Below are positions 1-7,495 of a DNA stretch of 44,687 bases, one piece after another. Position 1 is the stretch's first letter; every line of letters starts with the position of its first letter. The notes beneath the pieces are model-generated. The model searched no databases. It was not told the DNA's origin and saw nothing but the letters and a program-made list of their open reading frames with translations. Origin of the DNA: an uncultured Tessaracoccus sp. (lineage in GTDB: Bacteria; Actinomycetota; Actinomycetes; Propionibacteriales; Propionibacteriaceae). The translations under genes and the position numbers were made by a program. The stretch lies in contig NZ_CAMYFI010000018.1 in assembly GCF_947255005.1 (NCBI RefSeq), positions 1 through 44,687 on the forward strand, read 5' to 3'.

Positions 1-201
1 CACCAAGCGGTGCTCCTCCGTAATTCGTCTGGACCAGGCACCCGTAGCGCCATACTTCAACTGCTCGGGTTTACCTATACCGGAGTAAGGGTCACGCAGG
101 GATGCATCAATCAGCGTGTTAATACGCTTCAATATCTTGCGATCAGCCCTCTGCCAGTACTTATAGTCCTCCCAGGCATGGGAGTCCCACACTAACCGCA
201 C
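1..201 (-). CDS. yoeB: YoeB-family mRNA interferase toxin, partial at window edge
   Basis: This toxin would cut mRNA at the ribosomal A site until bound by its antitoxin. Reading the minus strand from a GTG at 201 gives 67 open residues up to the window edge; the family is usually about 85 residues, so roughly the last 18 lie outside. The start MRLVWDSHAWEDYKYWQ matches the YoeB N-terminus. The segment GKPEQLK carries the family's catalytic-region Glu (residue 46 or 47) and WSRRITEEHRLV carries the conserved Arg and the run leading to the C-terminal His-Tyr, which is not visible. The GTG lies 2 bases after the antitoxin stop, so translation is probably coupled. The gene cannot be judged intact because its end is missing. 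Confidence 0.9.
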   Translation of the reverse strand, partial: MRLVWDSHAWEDYKYWQRADRKILKRINTLIDASLRDPYSGIGKPEQLKYGATGAWSRRITEEHRLV

Positions 202-203
202 AG

Positions 204-464
204 TCAGGCTCTGCGCTCAGTTCGGTCTAATTCGTGCTTTTCAACACTCCCCGAGCGCGCGCGTTCGTACGCATCAAGCAACCGTCGGGCGTTGGCAGGA
301 GAGCTGAAGAGATATGCAGTCTCTTGCCAGGCTGCGTACTGATCAGCCGGCATGAGTACGGCATTCCCCCGGCGGGACACAATCTCGACGGCATCTCGAT
401 CCGCGTTGACACGTTCAATGAGTGGAAACAGGGTCCGTCGGGCTTCGCTAGCACTAATCGACAT
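204..464 (-). CDS. yefM: YefM/Phd-family antitoxin
   Basis: This 86-residue protein neutralises the downstream YoeB toxin and should repress its own operon. The N-terminus MSISASEARRTLFPLIERVN is the Phd/YefM fold that binds DNA as a dimer. The segment VEIVSRRGNAVLMPADQYAAWQET is the second conserved block. The C-terminal part (about residues 50-86, charged) should fold on the toxin. The ATG at 464 is preceded by a strong ribosome site (GGAGGAGGT, 6 bases away). The toxin gene begins 2 bases after the TGA. An operator-like cluster of GTAC sites lies just upstream. Confidence 0.93.
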   Translation of the reverse strand: MSISASEARRTLFPLIERVNADRDAVEIVSRRGNAVLMPADQYAAWQETAYLFSSPANARRLLDAYERARSGSVEKHELDRTERRA

Positions 465-480
465 CTCGTTACCTCCTCCA

Positions 481-503
481 GTACCGGTACAATATTATGG
501 TAC
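481..503. promoter_or_regulatory. Candidate autoregulatory operator of yefM-yoeB
   Basis: Three GTAC tetramers occur at 481-484, 487-490 and 500-503, inside the palindrome GTACCGGTAC and the wider dyad GGTAC-N8-GGTACC. YefM-YoeB operators in other bacteria contain palindromes with a TGTACA core, so this is a reasonable binding site. AT-rich DNA between the second and third sites (ATAATA on the minus strand) could be the -10 region. Assignment is by inference. Confidence 0.5.
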
Positions 504-547
504 CACCGATGAGGTTTATTAGGCCTAGACTGCGAAGGCTTTCAGGA

Positions 548-1660
548 TCAAGCGGGCACGAGGATGGCGACGCATTCCACGTGGTGGGTTTGGGGGAAGA
601 GATCGAAGGCGTCGATGCGCTGCGGTGCGTAGCCCTCGTTGGAGAAATAGCTGAGGTCTCGCGCTAGGGCCGACGGGTCGCAGGCCACGTAGGCCACCCG
701 CCGCGGCTGCAACTTCGCGACTGCTTGCACGGTTCGCTTTCCTGCGCCCTTGCGGGGTGGGTCCATCACGACGAGGTCGGCGCGCTTGGGGAGGCGGTGA
801 AGAAACTGTTCTACGGGGGCCGCCTCAAACCGGGCTTCCGGTACGTTGCGGCGTGCGTGCAGCACTGCGCGTTTGTTGACCTCCACCCCCAATACGTCAC
901 ACCCCGCTCCGGCAAGGGCACCCGCGAAGAGCCCGACGCCGCAATAGAGATCAACGGCGCTCTCCCCCGCCTGTGGCTTCAACCCATCCAGCACTGCATG
1001 AACGAGCGTGTTCGCAGCCTGGGGGTGAATCTGCCAGAACCCGTCGGCGTCAACTGTGTAATCTCGACCCGCAGCCCGCTCCTGCACCGACGGTGCACCT
1101 TCCACGATGTGCCCGTCGACAAGCACCACCCGTCCAGACGCGGCTTCGACTACCTCGACGCGCTCCCCCAGCACCGCCGGCGCCTGAGATGCAGCGATGC
1201 GGCATCCACCGTCGGGAAGTGCAACGACATCATGGCTGCGTCGAGCGCGAAGCCCGAGGCCATCACCACTGCCTGAGTACTGCATCCTGGTACGCCAACC
1301 CGTGAACGGCGTGACGGCGTGCACCTGCCCACTCCATTCCAAGCCCGCCAGGCGCTGCAGCTGCTCCGCAACCACCCGTCGTTTCAAATCAAGCTGTAAG
1401 GCTGGGCTTGCATGCTGCCAATCGCATCCGCCACAGATTCCCGCGACGGGGCACGGCGCTGGCACACGTTCGTCGTGGGCATTCAGCACCCGCGTAACCC
1501 GTCCCCTGTCGAAGCGCTTGCTGTGCTCGGTGACCTCCACATCCACGCGCTCACCAGGTAGCCCTCCGGAGATGAACGTCACTTTGCCGTCGATTCTGGC
1601 CACACACCATCCGCCGTGCGCCACATTACCCAGCACCACGTCGGCTTGGATCTCGGTCAC
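548..1660 (-). CDS. RlmCD/TrmA-type RNA (uracil-5)-methyltransferase
   Basis: SAM-dependent enzyme that makes 5-methyluridine in rRNA or tRNA. Its 370 residues show an N-terminal TRAM domain (about 4-60), four cysteines at 70, 76, 79 and 153 in the spacing that holds the 4Fe-4S cluster of RumA/RlmD, and a Rossmann SAM domain with DLYCGVGLFAG (237-247) and MDPPRKG (299-305). The catalytic Cys is in YVACDPS (C327) and the general base Glu in HVECV (E362). All key residues are present. GTG at 1660 has GGAGG 5 bases upstream. It is divergent from the ceoB-like gene, as Rv2689c lies near ceoBC in Mycobacterium tuberculosis, but here no transporter gene lies between. The exact target base cannot be told from sequence. 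Confidence 0.9.
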   Translation of the reverse strand: MTEIQADVVLGNVAHGGWCVARIDGKVTFISGGLPGERVDVEVTEHSKRFDRGRVTRVLNAHDERVPAPCPVAGICGGCDWQHASPALQLDLKRRVVAEQLQRLAGLEWSGQVHAVTPFTGWRTRMQYSGSGDGLGLRARRSHDVVALPDGGCRIAASQAPAVLGERVEVVEAASGRVVLVDGHIVEGAPSVQERAAGRDYTVDADGFWQIHPQAANTLVHAVLDGLKPQAGESAVDLYCGVGLFAGALAGAGCDVLGVEVNKRAVLHARRNVPEARFEAAPVEQFLHRLPKRADLVVMDPPRKGAGKRTVQAVAKLQPRRVAYVACDPSALARDLSYFSNEGYAPQRIDAFDLFPQTHHVECVAILVPA

Positions 1661-1708
1661 GATTTACCTCCAGGGTTTGATAGCGTGCAATGGATTCTAG
1701 GAGTATCC

Positions 1709-2377
1709 ATGCACATCGTGATCATGGGCTGCGGGCGCACGGGCGCCATGCTCGCCCGAGGCCTCGAGAACCGAGGCCACTCACTCGCCGTGATTGACGT
1801 CGAAGAAGAGGCGTTCGGGCGTCTCGGGTCCCAGTTCAAGGGGCAGACTGTCAAAGGCGTCGGCTTCGACCGCCAAGTATTAGAGACTGCCGGCATTCGC
1901 AACGCCGGCGGTTTCGCGGCAGTCTCCAGCGGTGACAACTCCAACATTCTTGCTGCCCGAGTGGTCAAGGAGATCTATCACGTCGAAAACGTGGTGGCGC
2001 GCATCTACGATCAGGGTCGGGCTCAGGTGTATGAACGCCTCGGAATTCCGACGGTCGCCCCGGTCCGGTGGAGTACCGGCATGGTGATGCGGCGCCTCCT
2101 GCCAGAAGGTTCCGAGCCCGTGTGGCGCGACCCGTCGGGACAGGTGCGCATGCTGCAGGTGCATGTACACCCAGGCTGGGTGAATCGCCGGATCTCCGAT
2201 TTGGCTGACGCGGCCGGCTGCATTATTCCCGTGATCACGCGACTGGGTACCGGCATCGTGCCGACTGCGCAGACGGTCTTCCAAGACGGCGACCTGGTGT
2301 TCGCGTGCTGCGAAGTGGAGCAGACATCAACGTTGGAAATGGTGCTCGGCAATCCTCCGAAGGGAGCTACCCGATGA
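1709..2377 (+). CDS. Trk/Ktr potassium uptake regulatory subunit (RCK, CeoB/TrkA-like)
   Basis: Cytoplasmic gating subunit of a Trk/Ktr type K+ system, 222 residues. The RCK_N Rossmann domain starts MHIVIMGCGRTG, with the GxGxxG nucleotide loop at residues 7-12 and an acidic residue after the second strand (AVIDVEEE). RCK_C covers about residues 140-222. ATG 1709 was chosen because CTAGGAG stands just upstream and the Rossmann strand starts at once; an upstream in-frame ATG at 1616 would add residues antisense to the methyltransferase. The stop overlaps the next gene's start (ATGA at 2374), so the two RCK subunits should be made together. No membrane channel subunit is visible in the window. 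Confidence 0.9.
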   Translation: MHIVIMGCGRTGAMLARGLENRGHSLAVIDVEEEAFGRLGSQFKGQTVKGVGFDRQVLETAGIRNAGGFAAVSSGDNSNILAARVVKEIYHVENVVARIYDQGRAQVYERLGIPTVAPVRWSTGMVMRRLLPEGSEPVWRDPSGQVRMLQVHVHPGWVNRRISDLADAAGCIIPVITRLGTGIVPTAQTVFQDGDLVFACCEVEQTSTLEMVLGNPPKGATR

Positions 2378-3093
2378 AGGTATCGATCGCTGGCGCGGGT
2401 CAGGTGGGCCGTTCCATCGCCCGCGAGCTGCTGGCAAACGGCCACCAGGTCACACTGATCGAACGCGACGGCAAGGCGCTTAAGCAGGACACGGTGCTGG
2501 GAGCGACCTGGCTTCATGCTGATGCCTGCGAGATGGAAAGTCTCGAAGAAGTCGAACTCGACACCTTCGACGTGGCCATCGCCGCCACCGGCGACGATAA
2601 GGTGAACCTCGTCCACGCGCTGCTGGCGAAAACCGAGTTCAGCGTGCCGCGCACCGTGGCGAGAGTGAACCATCCAGGCAATGAGTGGCTCTTTGACGAG
2701 CATTGGGGTGTTGACGCCGCCGTATCCACCCCGCGACTCATGGCCGCGCTCGTAGAGGAGGCCGTCGGCGCCGGCAACCTGGTGCGCATCTTCAGCTTTC
2801 AAGACGACGATACACACCTGTCAGAGGTCACGATTACGGAAGAATCCGGCCTCGTCGGGCGAGCGATCGGGGAACTGACGATCCCCGACGAGGTTGCCGT
2901 CGTTGCGCTGGTGCGCAAAGCGAAGGCGCAAGCACCGAAGATCGACGAGCGCCTTGAGCTGGGCGACAAGCTCTTCTTCCTCACCCCCAACCACGCGGAA
3001 ACTGACCTCGAGGAACAGTTTGCCGCCGAAGAGCCGAGCGTCACTCTCAATGCTCAAACGCTATCGGGCAGTACGGAGAACTCGGGGTTGTAG
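2374..3093 (+). CDS. Trk/Ktr potassium uptake regulatory subunit (RCK, CeoC/TrkA-like)
   Basis: Second RCK protein (239 residues), coupled to the first by an ATGA overlap. It starts MKVSIAGAGQVGRSIARELL with GxGxxG at 7-12 and Glu30 closing the second strand (LIERD), so it should bind a nicotinamide or adenine nucleotide. RCK_C lies at about 140-215, followed by a short non-conserved tail. The order ceoB-ceoC is the mycobacterial one; the two proteins probably form a hetero-oligomeric gating ring on a TrkH/KtrB-like channel encoded elsewhere. Its last 40 bases overlap the 3' end of the convergent OB-fold gene. Confidence 0.9.
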   Translation: MKVSIAGAGQVGRSIARELLANGHQVTLIERDGKALKQDTVLGATWLHADACEMESLEEVELDTFDVAIAATGDDKVNLVHALLAKTEFSVPRTVARVNHPGNEWLFDEHWGVDAAVSTPRLMAALVEEAVGAGNLVRIFSFQDDDTHLSEVTITEESGLVGRAIGELTIPDEVAVVALVRKAKAQAPKIDERLELGDKLFFLTPNHAETDLEEQFAAEEPSVTLNAQTLSGSTENSGL

Positions 3094-3401
3094 AGCACCA
3101 ACTGATCGTCGAGCTTCGCCAGACGCCCGCGCGCCGTCACCACTGCCCCGTCGTGCAGGCAGTCGACACACTGCCGCCCCATCCAGATCAATAGGACGCT
3201 GCCCGTCGGATCCGTGAGCTCGGCTTCAAACCAGCCGTACACAAGATTGATACCGTGCTGGGTGATAGTGCCGCCAATCTCTACACGTTCGCGAGGCTGG
3301 CAATCAGCAATGCGGGCGCACTCCAACGCATCGCGCCTTGGAGTGCGTTCAGGTTCCGCCAAGAACCAGCGTTTTAGCCGGGTCCCGAGCGAGTTCGGCA
3401 C
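3054..3401 (-). CDS. OB-fold nucleic-acid-binding-like protein (Rv2694c family)
   Basis: A 115-residue protein with an OB-fold beta barrel: VEIGGTITQHG, then FEAELTDPTGSVLLIWMG, then VVTARGRLAKLDDQLVLYNPEF. This resembles the anticodon-binding/RecG-wedge OB family and the mycobacterial Rv2694c group. Two cysteines in RQCVDC are not obviously a metal site. The GTG start at 3401 follows the DUF3710 stop by 2 bases, and its ribosome site (AAGGAG) lies within the end of that gene. The 3' end overlaps the convergent RCK gene by 40 bases. The ligand is unknown; nucleic-acid binding is inferred only from the fold. Confidence 0.8.
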   Translation of the reverse strand: MPNSLGTRLKRWFLAEPERTPRRDALECARIADCQPRERVEIGGTITQHGINLVYGWFEAELTDPTGSVLLIWMGRQCVDCLHDGAVVTARGRLAKLDDQLVLYNPEFSVLPDSV

Positions 3402-3403
3402 GG

Positions 3404-4171
3404 CTACTCCTTCGACTGCGTTTCGTCAGCGTTGCTGATCTCCGGCAGCGTGAAAGGAATCACTGTGCCGGGGGCGATGGGCTGTTCCCCGCGGCGCACG
3501 ACCAGGTTGGCGAAGAACTCCTCCAGGGTGACGGTGACGTCCTCGTTCTCCGGCTCGGTGGCCGCCTGACCAAACACGACTCCGCGAAGCACCCATGACG
3601 GTCCCTCGGCGAGCCATGTGCGCGTAATCTGCACGCCCTGGCGGCCATCTTGGGTCTGCACAGGCACAGCGCGCCTGATCTCGGTGCCGAATGGCCCCTT
3701 CGACATGGATATGCGAGTGCCCTGCTGTTGGCTGGCAGCAGCGATGAGTTCCCGACGGATTTCTGGCACGTAGGCGCTGCGCAGCGGTGCGCCGAATAGG
3801 GCAACCTCGATGGCGGAATGCTCGTCTTGCACGATAATCGCCTGCGGAACCTGCTGATTGTTGACCGAGATCTGCATCTTCATATCGGGGAACGGGGTAA
3901 CGACGATGCAGCCCAAGTCGAGGCGCTTGATGTCGTCTGCGTGGAGGTCGACCTCGTCGATGTCGAAGGGGCCGTCCTCGCGATCGAACTCCTCGTCCCA
4001 TGCGAGCCATTGCGCTTCGTGCTTCTCCATGGCGTGCCGGTCCTTGGCCTCATCGTCCCTGTGTTCGGGTTTCGTGTGCGAGTCGTCGTCTGCAGAAAGT
4101 TCTCCCTTCACATCGTCGACGCGCTCGTCGTCCGTTTGGGCACTCTGGCGCTTCTTGCGTCCGAAAATCAC
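3404..4171 (-). CDS. DUF3710 family protein
   Basis: A 255-residue protein of unknown function, conserved in actinobacteria beside dut and the OB-fold gene. Residues 1-60 are highly charged and probably disordered, beginning MIFGRKKR. The folded part starts near GPFDIDEVD (about 67) and contains RLDLGCIVVTPFPDMKMQI, AIEVALFGAPLRSAYVPEIRREL and the conserved block TWLAEGPSWVLRGVVFG (about 189-205). No membrane span or enzyme motif is seen. The GTG at 4171 directly abuts the dut stop (TAAGTG), so translation must be coupled or re-initiated. The tail is acidic. Confidence 0.87.
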   Translation of the reverse strand: MIFGRKKRQSAQTDDERVDDVKGELSADDDSHTKPEHRDDEAKDRHAMEKHEAQWLAWDEEFDREDGPFDIDEVDLHADDIKRLDLGCIVVTPFPDMKMQISVNNQQVPQAIIVQDEHSAIEVALFGAPLRSAYVPEIRRELIAAASQQQGTRISMSKGPFGTEIRRAVPVQTQDGRQGVQITRTWLAEGPSWVLRGVVFGQAATEPENEDVTVTLEEFFANLVVRRGEQPIAPGTVIPFTLPEISNADETQSKE

Positions 4172-4609
4172 TTACGCTCCACTCAACAGTTGGCTTCCAC
4201 CACTAGAACCATAGCCACGAACGCCGCGCTCGGTGGCATCCAGTTCGTGCACTTCAACGAAATTCGCCGTCACAAACGGGACAATCACTAGTTGTGCGAT
4301 GCGCTCACCCCGTCTGATCTGGATGTCGTCTCGACGGTCCAAGTTCACCAGGCATACCTTAATCTCCCCCCGGTACCCCGCGTCAATGATGCCCGGAGCG
4401 TTCACGATGCTGAGCCCTGCCTTGGCTGCCAGCCCGGAGCGAGGCGTCACCATGCCGACGGTGCCTTCCGGCAGCGCGATCTGCACGCCGGTGCCAACCA
4501 GCCGCCGCTCGCCCGGAGCCAGGCATACCTCTTCACTGGCTCGCAGGTCTGCGCCTGCGTCCCCGGGGTGGGCATAGGTGGGGGCTGTGCCAACAACAGG
4601 AATGTCCAT
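4172..4609 (-). CDS. dut: dUTP diphosphatase (dUTPase)
   Basis: Hydrolyses dUTP to dUMP and pyrophosphate, keeping uracil out of DNA and feeding dTMP synthesis. The 145-residue protein has all five trimeric dUTPase motifs: GDAGADLRA (I, 16-24), PRSGLA (II, 56-61), GIIDAGYRGEIKV (III, 73-85, with the catalytic Asp), RGERIAQLV (IV) and RGVRGYGSSG (V, 128-137), where Tyr replaces the more usual stacking Phe. ATG at 4609 shares one base with the stop of the DUF3093 gene. It is in an operon with DUF3093 upstream and DUF3710 downstream. Confidence 0.97.
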   Translation of the reverse strand: MDIPVVGTAPTYAHPGDAGADLRASEEVCLAPGERRLVGTGVQIALPEGTVGMVTPRSGLAAKAGLSIVNAPGIIDAGYRGEIKVCLVNLDRRDDIQIRRGERIAQLVIVPFVTANFVEVHELDATERGVRGYGSSGGSQLLSGA

Positions 4610-5037
4610 CAGTGCTCCTTCACAGCTTGGATCGCTGCCACGAGCTCGGCCGGGCGACGGGTGGAGATAAGCCAGGCCGGGTGCGGATCCGCAGGATCAT
4701 CAATCCATACTCGCACCTTCTGCTGCACGTACGGCCTGGTCAGCATGAAGCTGCGCTCGTCGGTATCAGCGCGCACATCCCCGTCGACGATTTCTGCGCG
4801 GCCAACATACGGCGCCTCGAGGAGGTAACGTCCGACGGCCAGGCCACGCTCGTCGACCTTGATAACCAGCGAGAAACCAAGAATTCCAAGGACCACCACT
4901 AGCGTCGACAGCACTGCGAGGGTGATGACCAGCCAGAGGTCGACGAAGACGAATACAGCCAGGATGACCGATGCGACGAGGCCCGCACCGAGGAGCCACC
5001 ACAGCCAGGGAGCTCGGAGACGTTCATGGTAGGTCAC
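4609..5037 (-). CDS. DUF3093 family membrane protein
   Basis: A 142-residue protein with two closely spaced membrane helices (about 11-32 and 34-56), then a soluble beta-rich domain carrying IKVDERGLAVGRYLLEAPYVGRA and HPAWLISTRRPAELVAAI. This is the DUF3093 pattern; the molecular function is unknown. GTG at 5037 is used; no ATG lies nearby in frame. Its stop overlaps the dut start by one base, so it is the first gene of the DUF3093-dut-DUF3710-OB-fold operon. In Mycobacterium tuberculosis the homologue faces the other way, so the local strand arrangement differs. Confidence 0.85.
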   Translation of the reverse strand: MTYHERLRAPWLWWLLGAGLVASVILAVFVFVDLWLVITLAVLSTLVVVLGILGFSLVIKVDERGLAVGRYLLEAPYVGRAEIVDGDVRADTDERSFMLTRPYVQQKVRVWIDDPADPHPAWLISTRRPAELVAAIQAVKEH

Positions 5038-5087
5038 GTCGGCAAATGTACCCTGAGTCGGTAATAATGGAGCGCAGGAGGACCACC

Positions 5088-5408
5088 ATGAAGCTGACCG
5101 AAAAGGTAATTTGGAATGTCTACTCAGGCATCCTTGGCGCGCTGGCCACGTTTATTGCGCAGAAACTCATCACGATGGCGTGGCAGGCGTCCACTGGCGA
5201 GGAGCCACCGGACCCCAACGACCCTGATACTCCCGGATTTCAGGCGATCGTCTGGGCTGCGGCGAGCGGCCTCGGCGTGGGCGTGACGCAGATTATGATG
5301 AACCGCTACGTGCAGCGCCGCTGGTGGTCAAATACTGGCCACGGTGCCCCCGGCAATCGCCGCAACCTGCTTGACGCCGCAGCAAAGCAGAAAAACAAAA
5401 AGAAGTAG
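5088..5408 (+). CDS. DUF4235 family small membrane protein
   Basis: A 106-residue protein with an N-terminal hydrophobic segment (WNVYSGILGALATFIAQKLI), a Pro/Asp-rich linker (EEPPDPNDPDTPG), a second hydrophobic segment (AIVWAAASGLGVGVTQIMM) and a basic tail ending in KKK. This is the DUF4235 pattern; the function is unknown. ATG 5088 has GGAGG 6 bases upstream. An in-frame ATG at 5067 would add 7 residues but would take in that ribosome site. It is divergent from DUF3093 (50 bases apart) and convergent with DUF4193. Confidence 0.87.
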   Translation: MKLTEKVIWNVYSGILGALATFIAQKLITMAWQASTGEEPPDPNDPDTPGFQAIVWAAASGLGVGVTQIMMNRYVQRRWWSNTGHGAPGNRRNLLDAAAKQKNKKK

Positions 5409-5441
5409 TAAGGGTATTCAACACCCGGGGCGCCGGTCTGC

Positions 5442-5477
5442 GTCGGCTGTGACTGCTTTCATTCAGACACAGTCGAC
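5442..5477. terminator. Hairpin between convergent DUF4235 and DUF4193 genes
   Basis: Arms 5442-5455 and 5464-5477 pair at 12 of 14 positions around an 8-base loop. The hairpin overlaps the last codons and stop of the DUF4193 gene and lies 33 bases after the DUF4235 stop. There is no clear T-tract. A two-way terminator or mRNA 3'-end stabiliser is inferred. Confidence 0.5.
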
Positions 5478-5759
5478 GCAGAACTGTTCTTCACCCCGAC
5501 TCTCAGCCAGCTGGCTGCGCGATTTGACGAGGTAGCACGATGCGCACGTGAACTCGTCTTGCTGGCGCGGAAGCACGCGAACCGTCAGTTCCTCGTGCGA
5601 TAGGTCCGCGCCTGGAAGCTCGAAGGACTCGGCCGCCTCGACCTCATCTTCGTCGACTTTGCCGGAGTTCTGGTCGTTGCGACGAGACTTCAACTCCTCG
5701 AGGGAATCTTCTTGCATCTCCTCATCTGTCTTGCGAGGAGCATCGTAATCCGTTGCCAT
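5463..5759 (-). CDS. DUF4193 zinc-ribbon-like protein
   Basis: A 98-residue protein conserved across actinobacteria; function unknown. The start MATDYDAPRKTDEE is typical of the family, followed by a long acidic stretch (EVDEDEVEAAESFELPGADLS). At the C-terminus two CxxC pairs, TCASC (72-75) and FCVDC (94-97), should bind one zinc ion. ATG 5759 has AAGGAC upstream. A longer open frame upstream (to 6062) is antisense to sepH and not real. The gene is divergent from sepH across 133 bases that must hold both promoters. Its neighbours dut and sepH match the usual actinobacterial neighbourhood. Confidence 0.9.
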   Translation of the reverse strand: MATDYDAPRKTDEEMQEDSLEELKSRRNDQNSGKVDEDEVEAAESFELPGADLSHEELTVRVLPRQQDEFTCASCYLVKSRSQLAESRGEEQFCVDCV

Positions 5760-5892
5760 TGCAGTCCTTATCGTTGTAATAGCTCGCGCATATTGATACC
5801 ACACCTCGCCGGAGCGCACGAATATGGTCCCGGCGATCTGCGCTTTCGCTGGTAGATTGGCCCGGAAAGGTTCGACCCCGAGGAATCCAACG

Positions 5893-6822
5893 ATGAACAG
5901 TGCACTGTCCCCCCGCGAGATCCAGGCCCGCATTCGCGGTGGTGAATCCGTCGGCGACGTCGCACGCGATGCCGGAGTTGAGGTTTCCGCGATCGAGGGA
6001 TTTGCGGGCCCTGTGCTCGCTGAGCGCGAATTCATGGTGTCCAACGCCTTGAAGTCCACCATTCGCCGCCGTGGAGAACAGGCCCACCGTCGCCTGGGAG
6101 AGCTGGTGAGTGAGCGCCTTCAGCAACGCGGCCTCGACGCTGATGCCATCCTGTGGGATGCGTGGCGCCAGGAAGACCTGCGCTGGAGGGTAATCGGAAT
6201 CCTCGGCGACGAAGCCGGCAACCGCACCGCAGAGTTCCTCTTCGACCACAAGCGCCGGTTCAGCGTCGCAGATAACGCCGACGCGCGTTGGATGATCGGC
6301 GAAGAGCTGCCCGACGCGGAGGGCCAGGATGAGAACACCGTCGATTTTGACGACGAGTTGGCCTTGCTGCGCGCCACCCGCGAGGCAAGTCAGCCGGCGC
6401 CCGCATCGCCTGGTGACGATGTCCCCGTCGCTGATGCGATGCATGACAGCCACGAAGATACCTCCTCGCTCGATGAGCTCTACGACATGTTGAGCGGCAT
6501 TTCCGAGGATTCAGTGCGCATCTACACCGGCTTGATCGAGCCCGACGCTCCCGCCGCGCCGCAGGAGGCGTCCGGCGTCGAGGAAGCCACTCCAACCGAG
6601 CAACCACTCACCGTCGAGGAAGAGGAACCCGCCCCGGAGCCTACGCCTCCGAAGGAGCCTGTCGATACGCAGCGAAGCGTCCCTGAACCGGTACAAGAAT
6701 CGCTGGTGGATGACCCAGAAGACGAAGCTCAGAAGCCCAAGCAGAAGAAACCCCGCAAACGCCGCGGGCGCGCCCATGTGCCGAGCTGGGACGAAATCAT
6801 GTTCGGTGGTCCGAAGGGCTGA
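5893..6822 (+). CDS. sepH: SepH-like cell-division protein (DUF3071), lacking the usual N-terminal segment
   Basis: SepH binds FtsZ and promotes Z-ring assembly in actinobacteria. The 309-residue protein contains the helix-turn-helix core (SPREIQARIRGGESVGDVARDAGVEVSAIEGFAGPVLAERE, split here as SPREIQARI and GPVLAERE, residues 6-46) and the block AEFLFDHKRRFSVADNADARW (about 113-133). A long acidic, Pro-rich low-complexity tail (about 150-290) ends in a basic cluster (KKPRKRRGRAHVPSWDEIMFG). Typical SepH proteins have about 60 more residues before the PREIQ block; here the ATG at 5893 (GAGGAA 8 bases upstream) begins almost at that block. An alternative ATG at 5824 adds 23 residues that do not resemble the missing part. 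Confidence 0.82.
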   Translation: MNSALSPREIQARIRGGESVGDVARDAGVEVSAIEGFAGPVLAEREFMVSNALKSTIRRRGEQAHRRLGELVSERLQQRGLDADAILWDAWRQEDLRWRVIGILGDEAGNRTAEFLFDHKRRFSVADNADARWMIGEELPDAEGQDENTVDFDDELALLRATREASQPAPASPGDDVPVADAMHDSHEDTSSLDELYDMLSGISEDSVRIYTGLIEPDAPAAPQEASGVEEATPTEQPLTVEEEEPAPEPTPPKEPVDTQRSVPEPVQESLVDDPEDEAQKPKQKKPRKRRGRAHVPSWDEIMFGGPKG

Positions 6823-6835
6823 CACCGCCCGAGCC

Positions 6836-7495
6836 TTACGTCCAGGCGTCGTTGTCAAACGGTAGCGGGTCGGGAGACAACGTGGCCTGCGCCATCGCCT
6901 TCGTTACCTTGCGACGATGGTGCAGCCTGCACAGCACCTCATAGCGGATCGCATGCTCGCCCCCTTGTGCGGTGTCTCCCACCTCGACCTGTGATCCCTC
7001 GGTCACCATCTTGCCATCGACGGTACGCGCATTGTGGGTACCTTTGTTGCCGCACCAGCACAAGGGCCCCAGTGGCAGCGTCTCCATGCGGTCGGCGAGC
7101 TCAACCAGGCGCTGCGATCCGGGAAACAGACGGGTGCGGAAGTCAGCCAGGATGCCGAACGCGTACACGTCGATCTGCAATTCGTCGACGATGCGCGCGA
7201 GCTCATCGATCTGGTCGGCCGTGTAAAACTGGGTTTCGTCGCAGATGAGGTAGTCGATGCGTTTAGCGTGCGTGAGTTCACGGATCACGAACGTCCAGAA
7301 ATTGAACTCGTCGTCTACTTCGAGTGCCTCCGAGGACAGCCCGAGCCTGGAGGTTACCGCGGGCCTGCCGGAGCGGTCTTGCCTAGTGAAGAGCCGGCCT
7401 TGGCGGCCGTGCTGCGACTGCGTGAAATCCATCTGCAGCGCGAGCGTCGACTTGCCGCAGTCCATCGGACCCGTGTGGAACACCAGCTCAGCCAC
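6836..7495 (-). CDS. tdk: Thymidine kinase (type II)
   Basis: Phosphorylates thymidine (or deoxyuridine) with ATP in nucleotide salvage. The 219-residue protein has the P-loop GPMDCGKST (9-17), the DExx segment LICDETQFYTADQIDEL with the catalytic Glu, the lasso region with LCWCGNKGTHNAR, and a zinc site built from CWC plus the later CRLHH (His replacing one Cys). The GTG at 7495 was chosen because GAGGGA lies upstream and the P-loop strand follows at once; the longer frame to 7588 would lie inside the glycosyltransferase gene. It overlaps that gene's 3' end by 8 bases. It is last in the DUF5998-phosphodiesterase-GT4-tk chain. Confidence 0.95.
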   Translation of the reverse strand: MAELVFHTGPMDCGKSTLALQMDFTQSQHGRQGRLFTRQDRSGRPAVTSRLGLSSEALEVDDEFNFWTFVIRELTHAKRIDYLICDETQFYTADQIDELARIVDELQIDVYAFGILADFRTRLFPGSQRLVELADRMETLPLGPLCWCGNKGTHNARTVDGKMVTEGSQVEVGDTAQGGEHAIRYEVLCRLHHRRKVTKAMAQATLSPDPLPFDNDAWT

